Origin: CAWUFC02 sp963921335
Lineage (GTDB): Bacteria; Pseudomonadota; Gammaproteobacteria; Pseudomonadales; Halieaceae
Assembly (NCBI GenBank): GCA_963921335.3
Contig: CAWUFC020000002.1
Coordinates: 1,550,001-1,614,000, forward strand
Reading direction: 5' to 3'
Length of the DNA stretch: 64,000 nucleotides
Shown here: positions 53,899-60,877 of the stretch, piece after piece
How the letters are laid out: every line of letters begins with the position of its first letter
Numbering within the stretch: the stretch's first letter is position 1
The notes under the pieces: model-generated
Databases searched by the model: none
Told to the model about the DNA's origin: nothing
Seen by the model: the letters and a program-made list of their open reading frames with translations, nothing else
Position numbers and translations under genes: made by a program

Positions 53899-54326
53899 GC
53901 GCTGAGAGGCTCCACAAATTCAATCAACACACCAGCAGTATCTTCCGGGTTGAAATAGGCCATTCTAAAACTGGGCAGAGACACAATGCCATCTGGAGTG
54001 ACGTGGCCTAATCGAACCCCCTGCTCTGCCATCGCGGCCACTGCAGCATCTAGATCAGTCACGTTGTAACAAACGTGATTGGTGCCGAGATTGGTTTTCA
54101 GCAGTATCTCGCGGAAGTGCTCAGACACCGGCTCAATGACCTCATAGGGCGTGCCGCCGATGGAGAAAAAGGCAAAGCGGGTTTCAGCGTCCTGACCCGG
54201 CTCCGGCACGTAGCTGACCGCCTCGTCGGCCACGCCAAACACCGTTTGCAATCTTTGCACCGTTGCATCCAGATCCTCGGTCAAAATGCCCACGTGACGC
54301 AAGCTCAATATATAGTCACTGACCAT
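53895..54326 (-). CDS. VOC/glyoxalase superfamily protein (methylmalonyl-CoA epimerase-like)
   Basis: A 143-aa vicinal-oxygen-chelate protein. Metal-ligand candidates are the His in LRHVGILTED, the His in TNHVCYNVTDLD and the Glu in VLIEFVEP, in the order usual for methylmalonyl-CoA epimerases. It starts in the stop of the 2-hydroxyacid dehydrogenase (TAATG) and overlaps the sulfotransferase start by 4 bases. It might epimerise a CoA ester or hydroxyacid of the same pathway. Exact reaction unknown. Confidence 0.78.
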   Translation of the reverse strand: MVSDYILSLRHVGILTEDLDATVQRLQTVFGVADEAVSYVPEPGQDAETRFAFFSIGGTPYEVIEPVSEHFREILLKTNLGTNHVCYNVTDLDAAVAAMAEQGVRLGHVTPDGIVSLPSFRMAYFNPEDTAGVLIEFVEPLSA

Positions 54327-55294
54327 TAACGATAAACCTCCGGGTTAAAACAGTGCGGCATGGTCTCGCCATTGAGTGCAGCGATCATATTGTCCGCTGC
54401 CAGGTCGGCCATGCGGGTTCGGGTGGCTATGCTCGCGCTGCCGATGTGCGGCGCCAACACCACATTGGGCGCGCTCAGCAGTGGATTGTCAGCCGTTACC
54501 GGTTCCTTTGAGAAGACATCCACCCCCGCAGCAAATAGCCGGTCGTCATGAAGGGCATCCGCCAGGGCCTGCTCGTCGACAATGCCACCGCGTGCTGTGT
54601 TAATCAGTACCGCGTCTTTTTTCATACGGTCGATGGCCGCGGCATCTATAAGATTACGCGTGTCATCATTGAGCGCCACGTTGACGCTAACAAAATCACT
54701 GCGCTCTAACAGATCTTCCAAACCGACCGCTTCCACACCATCGATACTGCGGCCAGATCGGGTCCAGGACAACATGTTCATGCCGAAACCCGCTGCCCGG
54801 CGCGCTACCGCCTGCCCAATAGCACCGAGCCCTACGATGCCCAGAGTCGCACCTGAGACATCCTTGCCCACAAAAAACGTGGGATGCCAGGGCTTGTCAC
54901 GCTGCCATTTGCCCTCGCGCACAAACTGGTCCGCCTCGGCAATACGACGGGCAGCTGAGAGCATCAGTCCAATATTGATATCAGCTGTCGTATCCACCAG
55001 CACACCGGGTGTGTGGCCCAGGGGAATCGCGCGCTCGTTGAGTGCATCAACATCCACATGATCGACCCCGACCGACATACTGGAGACGTATTTTAGATCC
55101 GGGCAGGCATCCAGGAGATTTCGCCGCACCAGGGTCGTTAGCGTGCAAACCAGTCCGACACAGCCAGGCAGCTTCTCCAGCAGCGCCTCCTTGGTAATGA
55201 GTGCTTCCTGGTCCCAGACTTCCAACTCGCAATGTTCAGCCAGGCGCTCGAGGCCGTCGCCGGGCATGGCCGTGGTGGCGAGGACTTTTCGCAT
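54326..55294 (-). CDS. D-2-hydroxyacid dehydrogenase
   Basis: A 322-aa D-isomer-specific 2-hydroxyacid dehydrogenase. The cofactor motif GIVGLGAIGQAVARR is at about 148-162, the catalytic Arg in INTARGGIVDE, the Glu in DVFSKEPV and the catalytic His in LAPHIGSAS. Family members include glyoxylate/hydroxypyruvate reductases. It is the first gene of the minus-strand unit (dehydrogenase, VOC, sulfotransferase), divergent from the AMDase-like gene by 89 bases. Substrate unknown. Confidence 0.88.
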   Translation of the reverse strand: MRKVLATTAMPGDGLERLAEHCELEVWDQEALITKEALLEKLPGCVGLVCTLTTLVRRNLLDACPDLKYVSSMSVGVDHVDVDALNERAIPLGHTPGVLVDTTADINIGLMLSAARRIAEADQFVREGKWQRDKPWHPTFFVGKDVSGATLGIVGLGAIGQAVARRAAGFGMNMLSWTRSGRSIDGVEAVGLEDLLERSDFVSVNVALNDDTRNLIDAAAIDRMKKDAVLINTARGGIVDEQALADALHDDRLFAAGVDVFSKEPVTADNPLLSAPNVVLAPHIGSASIATRTRMADLAADNMIAALNGETMPHCFNPEVYR

Positions 55295-55341
55295 AAATCA
55301 TGATCTCCCGCAATCCCCCGCACTGTACCGCAGGGCCATAA

Positions 55342-55358
55342 TGGTATAATGTTATAAC
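55342..55358 (+). promoter_or_regulatory. extended -10 promoter and GTTATAAC palindrome
   Basis: TGGTATAAT (55342-55350) is an extended -10 element (TG, one base, TATAAT), with no strong -35. The perfect palindrome GTTATAAC (55351-55358) follows at once and could be an operator. The start codon ATG 55384 is preceded by GAGGAGA. It serves the AMDase-like/ICL-like unit and sits in the divergent region with the dehydrogenase. Confidence 0.5.
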
Positions 55359-55383
55359 TTTACTACATTTCGAGGAGACCGCG

Positions 55384-56163
55384 ATGACCGCCTCTGATAC
55401 CTACGGTACCGATTACTACGGCTACCGCAAGAAGTTTGCCGTACTCGTACCGTCCACCAACACGGCGGTGGAACATGAATACCATATGATGAAACCCAAC
55501 GGTGTGGTGCTAGCTAATCGAGCCTGTGTCATTCCGCCTTTCAAAGTTGAAGATGAAGAGGGCTTTGTAAATATGGTTAAGGCCATTGGCGATGCAACCG
55601 AGCAGGGACTGCGCGACGCCCTGACCTGTCGCCCGGACCATGTGATCTTCGGTTACTCAGCCGAGACTTTCTGGGATGGTAAGGAGCGCTCTGACCGTGA
55701 GTTTCAGCGCTACAACGAAATCGCCCAGGAAGTAGGAGGCTGTAACATCACCTTTGGCGCCCAGGCCATTATGGATGCCCTGGCCTGCTACCCCGGCGTG
55801 AAAAAGATAGGCGTGATTAGCCCATACATGCCCGTGGGCGACAATATGGTCGTCAAATTTATGGGCGATATCGGCTACGAGGTCGTACGCATCAAAGGCC
55901 ACTGCTCACCCGGCCCGGTAGAAATTGCCCATGAGAACTTTGGTAAAACCCGCCAGCTGGTGCAGGCAGTGGACGGCGATGACGTCGATCTGATTTTGCA
56001 GGCCGGCACCAACCTGTACTTCACCCAACTCGCCGCTTCACTGGAAAAAGAGCTCGGCAAGCCTGTGCTGGCGATTAATGCTGTGACCTTCTGGCACGCC
56101 CTGCGCAACAACGGCATTCCCGACCGCATTCCCGGCTTCGGTTCTATCCTCGAAGAGCACTGA
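55384..56163 (+). CDS. AMDase/maleate-isomerase-family protein lacking the usual catalytic cysteines
   Basis: A 259-aa protein of the arylmalonate decarboxylase/maleate cis-trans isomerase branch of the Asp/Glu racemase superfamily: VLVPSTNTAVEHEY near the start, an ITFGAQAIMDAL segment and a terminal AINAVTFWHALR. In maleate isomerase both domains supply a Cys. Here the first position reads VIFGYSAE and the second reads ILQAGTNLYFT, where TNLY usually follows a Cys. Cys elsewhere (48, 83, 119, 135, 174) do not fall at these sites. So classic racemase chemistry seems lost. Its stop overlaps the next start (TGATG). Confidence 0.75.
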   Translation: MTASDTYGTDYYGYRKKFAVLVPSTNTAVEHEYHMMKPNGVVLANRACVIPPFKVEDEEGFVNMVKAIGDATEQGLRDALTCRPDHVIFGYSAETFWDGKERSDREFQRYNEIAQEVGGCNITFGAQAIMDALACYPGVKKIGVISPYMPVGDNMVVKFMGDIGYEVVRIKGHCSPGPVEIAHENFGKTRQLVQAVDGDDVDLILQAGTNLYFTQLAASLEKELGKPVLAINAVTFWHALRNNGIPDRIPGFGSILEEH

Positions 56164-57020
56164 TGTCACTGCGCGAATTGCTGTCAAAGCCCGGCGTCAT
56201 CAAAGCGCCGGGGGTCTACGACGGCCTCTCAGCCCTGCTGGTTGAGCAGGCCGGCTTTGAGGCCTGTTTCTTTTCCGGCGGAAGCTATAGCTTTGCCCGC
56301 TATGGCAAGCCCGATATGGGATTAATCTCCATGCAGGAGGTGGCCGATACGGTTGCCATCGTGCGGGAAAGGATCGACATCCCCATGATCGTCGACATGG
56401 ACACCGGCTTCGGCAATGCCCTCAACGTGCAGCGCACGGTTCGGGTCTTTGAGCGCAGCGGCGCCAGTGCCATGCAAATGGAGGATCAGCTGGCACCCAA
56501 GCGTTGTGGTCACATGGCCGGCAAAGAGGTGATCGACCCCGAAGAAATGGTGGGCAAGATCAAAGCCTTTCTCGATGCCCGTCACAGCGATCAAACCTTG
56601 TTGATTGCGCGTACTGATGCCCTGGGTGTAAACGGCTTCGATGATGCCATCGAAAGGGCCGAGATGTACCTGGAAGCCGGCGCGGATCTGCTGTTTATCG
56701 AAGCACCTCAGTCTATCGAACAGATGCAACTGATCGGCGATCAGTTTGGCGATCGTATTCCTCTTGTACACAACCTGGTAGAAGGCGGCAAATCGCCGGT
56801 GGCCGGCAGCGAACAGATGCGTGCTCTGAATTACAAGCTGGCGCTCTACCCTGTTGCCCTGCTGCATCAGTTTATTCCCAAGTCGCAGCAACTGCTGGCA
56901 CATATCAGCGAAGCCGGCGATACCGAGTCCTATGCAGGTGAGCTGATCGACCTGAGTAAGGTCAACGAACTGCTGGGCGCAGACGAGCTGCTCGCTAGAA
57001 GCGAACAGTTTGAAAAGTGA
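56163..57020 (+). CDS. isocitrate lyase/PEP mutase-family enzyme
   Basis: A 285-aa TIM-barrel protein of the PEP mutase/isocitrate lyase family, with the metal motif DMDTGFGN, the substrate loop PKRCGHMAGK holding the catalytic Cys, and ARTDALG. It resembles 2-methylisocitrate lyases, 2,3-dimethylmalate lyases and oxaloacetate decarboxylases. The intact KRCGH loop favours C-C lyase activity over the Cys-less decarboxylases. It is coupled (1-base overlap) to the AMDase-like gene, so the two enzymes likely act on the same branched dicarboxylate. Product identity unknown. Confidence 0.82.
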   Translation: MSLRELLSKPGVIKAPGVYDGLSALLVEQAGFEACFFSGGSYSFARYGKPDMGLISMQEVADTVAIVRERIDIPMIVDMDTGFGNALNVQRTVRVFERSGASAMQMEDQLAPKRCGHMAGKEVIDPEEMVGKIKAFLDARHSDQTLLIARTDALGVNGFDDAIERAEMYLEAGADLLFIEAPQSIEQMQLIGDQFGDRIPLVHNLVEGGKSPVAGSEQMRALNYKLALYPVALLHQFIPKSQQLLAHISEAGDTESYAGELIDLSKVNELLGADELLARSEQFEK

Positions 57021-57062
57021 CAAAGCTTTTAGCAATTTGTGAGACTTTCGTGATAACTCGGC

Positions 57063-57068
57063 TATAAG
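57063..57068 (+). promoter_or_regulatory. putative -10 element before the spondin gene
   Basis: TATAAG at 57063-57068 lies 49 bases before the first spondin ATG (57117). No clear -35 sits at the right spacing, so it is a weak call. Confidence 0.2.
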
Positions 57069-57116
57069 CAAAACCCACAATTGCATCCGGAATTTCCTAA
57101 AACCGGAGACAGAAGG

Positions 57117-57829
57117 ATGCATAAGACACTCAACAAACTGGTTCTCGCCACCTCACTCGCCACCGGCAGTTTGGTCGGACATGCTGCTGAACTTGATATC
57201 GAAATCACTAATCTGACACGCGGCAGCTGGTTTACGCCGTTCCTGGTAACCGCACACGCAGACTCGGCTCGACTGTTCACATCCGGTGAACCTGCCAGTG
57301 CCAATCTGCAGGCCATGGCAGAGGGCGGCGATATCGCTGGCCTGGCGGCAGATGTGGCCAGCCTCAATGCCACCAGTGTTGAGAATCCAGCCGGTGGCCT
57401 GTTGGCACCGGGGGCTTCAACCAGTGCCAACCTCAACACCGACAACGCGCCGGACAATACGCGCCTTTCTATCGTGGCCATGATCCTGCCCAGCAACGAC
57501 GGCTTCATGGGCCTCAATGCGATTGAAATTCCAACTGAACCGGGCACCTACGTTTACAACGTAAACGCCTATGACGCCGGCACAGAGGGTAACGACGAAA
57601 TCCTCGGTTCAGGCGCACCGGGCGAAGCAGGCTTTCCGGCACCCCCCCGGTGGCCGCAGAAAGTGGCACGGGAGGCACCGGCATACCCGCGGTGAGTGAA
57701 GGTTTTGTGCACATTCATCGCAACGTACTGGGAGATACGGATCTCAGCGGCGGCAGCAGTGATATCGACAGCACTGTGCATCGCTGGCTGAACCCGGTTG
57801 TACGTGTTGTGCTCACGGTCAGCAACTAG
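57117..57829 (+). pseudogene. spondin-domain secreted protein, frameshifted at a C7 run
   Basis: From ATG 57117 the protein has a signal peptide (LVLATSLATGSLVGHA) and a Spondin_N-like domain (IEITNLTRGSWFTPFLVTAHADS, LNATSVENPAGG). The frame is lost in the run of seven C at 57642-57648. With one more C the next frame reads PPVAAESGTGGTG and ends GFVHIHRNVLGD...VVRVVLTVSN, completing a domain of the same plan as the next gene. The rebuilt protein is 237 aa and ends in TAG at 57827-57829. It is in tandem with a second spondin gene 8 bases on, so these are paralogues. Confidence 0.75.
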
Positions 57830-57837
57830 GAGGCAGC

Positions 57838-58563
57838 ATGAAAAAGCTAATTCTGCTCACTGCTGTAGCCGCACTAGCTGCGTGCAGTGACAACAATGAC
57901 AATGATCCAATCGTGCCCGCAGCGCCGGCTGACGTAGAAACACCAGCACCGGTTACGCCAGCTGCATTTGAAATCACCACCACCAACCTGACCGTGGCCC
58001 AGCCGCTATCACCCATTGCAGCGCTGGTGCACGCGGAAGATATCTCAGTATTCCAGGTTGGCAGCCCCGCCAGTGAAGCACTGGAGATACTGGCCGAGGG
58101 AGGTGACAACAGTGAACTGCTGGCCAGCGTGGACAGTGCTGCGGCGATCGGTTCAGAGGGCCCACTGGGTCCGGGCGGCACCGAGGTTCTCAACCTGGAG
58201 CTGGCTGACGACAACCTCACGGGTCTACAGCTGAGCGTGGTCACCATGTTGGTGAATACAAATGACGCATTCACCGCCGTGAATGGACTCGATCTTTCCG
58301 GCATGGCCGCTGGTGACAGTGTCACTCTCAATACCATCAGCTACGATTCCGGCACCGAGGCCAACACCGAGGCGGCAGCCGACATCCCAGGACCTGCGGG
58401 CGGCGGTGAGGGTTTTAACCCGACTCGGGACGACATCCGCGATCAGGTCACTATGCATGGTGGTGTAGTTACAGAAGACGACGGGCTGGTCGGCTCTGCG
58501 CTGGAGCAGAGCCATCGCTGGGACAACCCGACCGCCCGTATCACCATTACCCGGGTACAATAA
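57838..58563 (+). CDS. spondin-domain lipoprotein
   Basis: A 241-aa lipoprotein with lipobox LAAC (C16), an Asp/Pro-rich linker (residues 18-45) and a spondin-type domain (AAFEITTTNLTVAQPLSPIAALVHAEDIS, ending RWDNPTARITITRV). It starts 8 bases after the first spondin gene with AGGAGG just before. Its domain matches that of the first in the order of conserved segments (AEGGDNSELLASVDS here, AEGGDIAGLAADVAS there). The two-component genes follow at once, so it may be an envelope signal or target of that system. Molecular role unknown. Confidence 0.72.
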   Translation: MKKLILLTAVAALAACSDNNDNDPIVPAAPADVETPAPVTPAAFEITTTNLTVAQPLSPIAALVHAEDISVFQVGSPASEALEILAEGGDNSELLASVDSAAAIGSEGPLGPGGTEVLNLELADDNLTGLQLSVVTMLVNTNDAFTAVNGLDLSGMAAGDSVTLNTISYDSGTEANTEAAADIPGPAGGGEGFNPTRDDIRDQVTMHGGVVTEDDGLVGSALEQSHRWDNPTARITITRVQ

Positions 58564-58636
58564 TTTCAGCATGGGGGGAACTATCGCACCAGAAAGTGAT
58601 CTACCCGACATCATAAGAATCAGGCCAGAGCAGCTT

Positions 58637-59365
58637 ATGGACGATAAAGTTTCCCCGCGCGCGCTGGATATATTGGTTGTCGAGGACGACAAGGACATCG
58701 CCAGGCTAGTATGCCTGCACCTGGAAGACCTCAACGCCAACACCACCCACATAGACAATGGTCGCAAGGCGCTGGCGGCGGCCATCGATGGCCAATGGGA
58801 CCTGATCATCCTCGATCTGCGCCTGCCGGAGATGAGCGGCCTGGACATCTGCAGAAAGCTGCGGGAGTCCGGCAACCAGACACCGGTTCTGATGCTAACC
58901 GCCAAATCGACAGAGCTGGATCGCGTGCTTGGCCTGGAGCTGGGTGCTGACGATTATGTGACTAAACCCTTTAGCCCAATAGAACTGAATGCGCGTATCA
59001 AGGCGATACTGCGCAGAACCCAGCAGCCGCAGCAAATACTGGAAGACAAGGTTCTGCAGTGCGGGCCCTTCAGCATCAGCACTCGTACCCACGAAGTCTG
59101 CTATCGAGACATGCCCGTCGAGCTGACCGCGAGGGAGTTCGACCTGTTGTTGCACTTCGCCCGCAACCCCGGACAAGTGTTCAAACGATCAGAGTTGCTG
59201 GACGAGGTCTGGGGCTACGGTCACGACGGCTATGAGCATACGGTCAACTCTCACATCAATCGACTGCGCTCCAAGATCGAGGAAAACCCTGCTGAGCCCC
59301 ACCACATTCTCACCGTCTGGGGTGTGGGCTATAAGTTCTCACCGGACCTGACGGCCACGGCCTGA
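58637..59365 (+). CDS. OmpR/PhoB-family response regulator
   Basis: From ATG 58637 this is 242 aa. The receiver domain has D17/D18 and the phospho-acceptor D60 (IILDLRLPEM), with K110 in YVTKPF, and a C-terminal winged helix with ELTAREFDLLLHFARNPGQVF and GYEHTVNSHINRLRSK. An in-frame ATG at 58571 would add 22 residues before the receiver; I prefer 58637, since OmpR-type proteins begin close to the receiver domain. It is 1 base from the histidine kinase and follows the spondin genes, so all four may be one unit. Confidence 0.9.
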   Translation: MDDKVSPRALDILVVEDDKDIARLVCLHLEDLNANTTHIDNGRKALAAAIDGQWDLIILDLRLPEMSGLDICRKLRESGNQTPVLMLTAKSTELDRVLGLELGADDYVTKPFSPIELNARIKAILRRTQQPQQILEDKVLQCGPFSISTRTHEVCYRDMPVELTAREFDLLLHFARNPGQVFKRSELLDEVWGYGHDGYEHTVNSHINRLRSKIEENPAEPHHILTVWGVGYKFSPDLTATA

Positions 59366-59366
59366 C

Positions 59367-60833
59367 ATGATGGGCAAGCTCTACATTCGTCTAGGGCTGG
59401 CCATGCTGTGCCTGTTCATGCTGCTGGGCGGCGCCCTGATCGTTATCAGCAGCAATACCAGTGAGATGTATTCACTGGAGATCACCCAGCGCATCAACAG
59501 GGACATCGCCCTGCACGCAGCAGAAGATATGCCCCTGCTACAAGATGGCGAGGTCAATAAGCCAGCCCTTAAAGAACTCGCCCACCATGTCATGTTCATT
59601 AACCCGATTGTCGAGGTGTATCTGCTGGACGTGGACGGGCGCGTACTGTCACACGCCCTACCCTATGGCACGGTGCTGCTGGACCAGGTAGACATGGATC
59701 CGCTGCATCGATTCATGGAGGGCAAAGAAGCCCTGCCGATATTTGGGGAAGACCCACGCAGCCCCGAAGCGAGCAAAGTGTTCTCGGTATCGCCGATAGA
59801 ACAAGAAGGCGAAACAGTCGCCTATCTCTATACTGTGCTGAATGGCAAAACTCACGACGGCCTGCGCGAATCACTGAGCAACAGTTACCACCTCAGTACC
59901 GGCAGCTATGCCATCGCCGGCAGCCTGGGGCTGGCGGGGCTTGCGGGACTACTAATCGTCGCGGCCATGACCCGGCGTCTGCGTCGGCTGGTGGAGGCGG
60001 TTCGTGTTTATCGCGGCGATGCCTTCCAGGGTCGTCTGGAGCTGGACAGCGCTGTTTACTCAGACTCAGATGATGAAATTGATGAACTTGCTCAGGCCAT
60101 CAGCGCTATGAGCGAGCGCATCGAACAACAGTTTCAGAGCCTGCAGGATGTCGACAACACCCGTCGGGAACTGATTGCCAACGTGTCCCACGACCTGCGT
60201 ACGCCGCTTTCTTCCATGCAGGGCTATCTGGAAACCATACTTGCCAGGGGGGACAGGCTGGAAGAACATGAAAAGCGTCAATACCTGGAAGTTGCCTACA
60301 AGCACAGTCGTAGATTGAACGAACTGGTGGGTGAACTGTTTGAACTGGCTAAGCTGGAATCAGGCAACATTGAACCGGAGTTGGAAGCTTTCCCATTGAT
60401 GGAGCTGATCCAGGACCTGGTTCAGGACTACCAGCTGCAGGCACAGGAGAAGCAAATCTCCCTGTCGGCACAGTGCGAAGAGCTGGACCTTAGCGTGGTG
60501 GCCGACATCGGTTTGATTCACCGCGTGCTTGAGAATCTACTGCAAAATGCACTGCGATATACCCCACGCGGCGGCGAGATTGTGCTCAGCGCCCAGCGCG
60601 ATGCCGAGCGCGTGTGGGTTGAGGTCGTGGACGACGGCGAAGGTATCGCCTCTCAGGACATCGCCCACATTTTTGATCGGTTCTATCGGCCAGAGGCCAG
60701 CACCAAACAACAGAGCGGGCTGGGCCTGGCCATCGTCAAGCGAGTGATCGACCTGCATCGCAGCCACATAGACGTAATAAGTGAACCGCAACGGGGAACC
60801 TGCTTTAAATTCTGGCTCATGGCCACGGCCTGA
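59367..60833 (+). CDS. sensor histidine kinase
   Basis: A 488-aa membrane sensor kinase. Two membrane helices (about 11-28 and 182-200) flank a 150-residue periplasmic sensor domain, followed by HAMP (about 201-255), a HisKA dimerisation helix with H275 (ANVSHDLRTPLSS) and an HATPase_c domain with the N box (ENLLQNALRYTP), DDGEGIA and GLGLAIVKR. It pairs with the regulator at 58637. The sensor domain carries an LDVDGRVLSHA strand typical of PAS/Cache-like folds; ligand unknown. Confidence 0.91.
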   Translation: MMGKLYIRLGLAMLCLFMLLGGALIVISSNTSEMYSLEITQRINRDIALHAAEDMPLLQDGEVNKPALKELAHHVMFINPIVEVYLLDVDGRVLSHALPYGTVLLDQVDMDPLHRFMEGKEALPIFGEDPRSPEASKVFSVSPIEQEGETVAYLYTVLNGKTHDGLRESLSNSYHLSTGSYAIAGSLGLAGLAGLLIVAAMTRRLRRLVEAVRVYRGDAFQGRLELDSAVYSDSDDEIDELAQAISAMSERIEQQFQSLQDVDNTRRELIANVSHDLRTPLSSMQGYLETILARGDRLEEHEKRQYLEVAYKHSRRLNELVGELFELAKLESGNIEPELEAFPLMELIQDLVQDYQLQAQEKQISLSAQCEELDLSVVADIGLIHRVLENLLQNALRYTPRGGEIVLSAQRDAERVWVEVVDDGEGIASQDIAHIFDRFYRPEASTKQQSGLGLAIVKRVIDLHRSHIDVISEPQRGTCFKFWLMATA

Positions 60834-60877
60834 GGGTATAAACTTGCTATCAAGCATCTGTAGCAAGGGTCGCCCAC

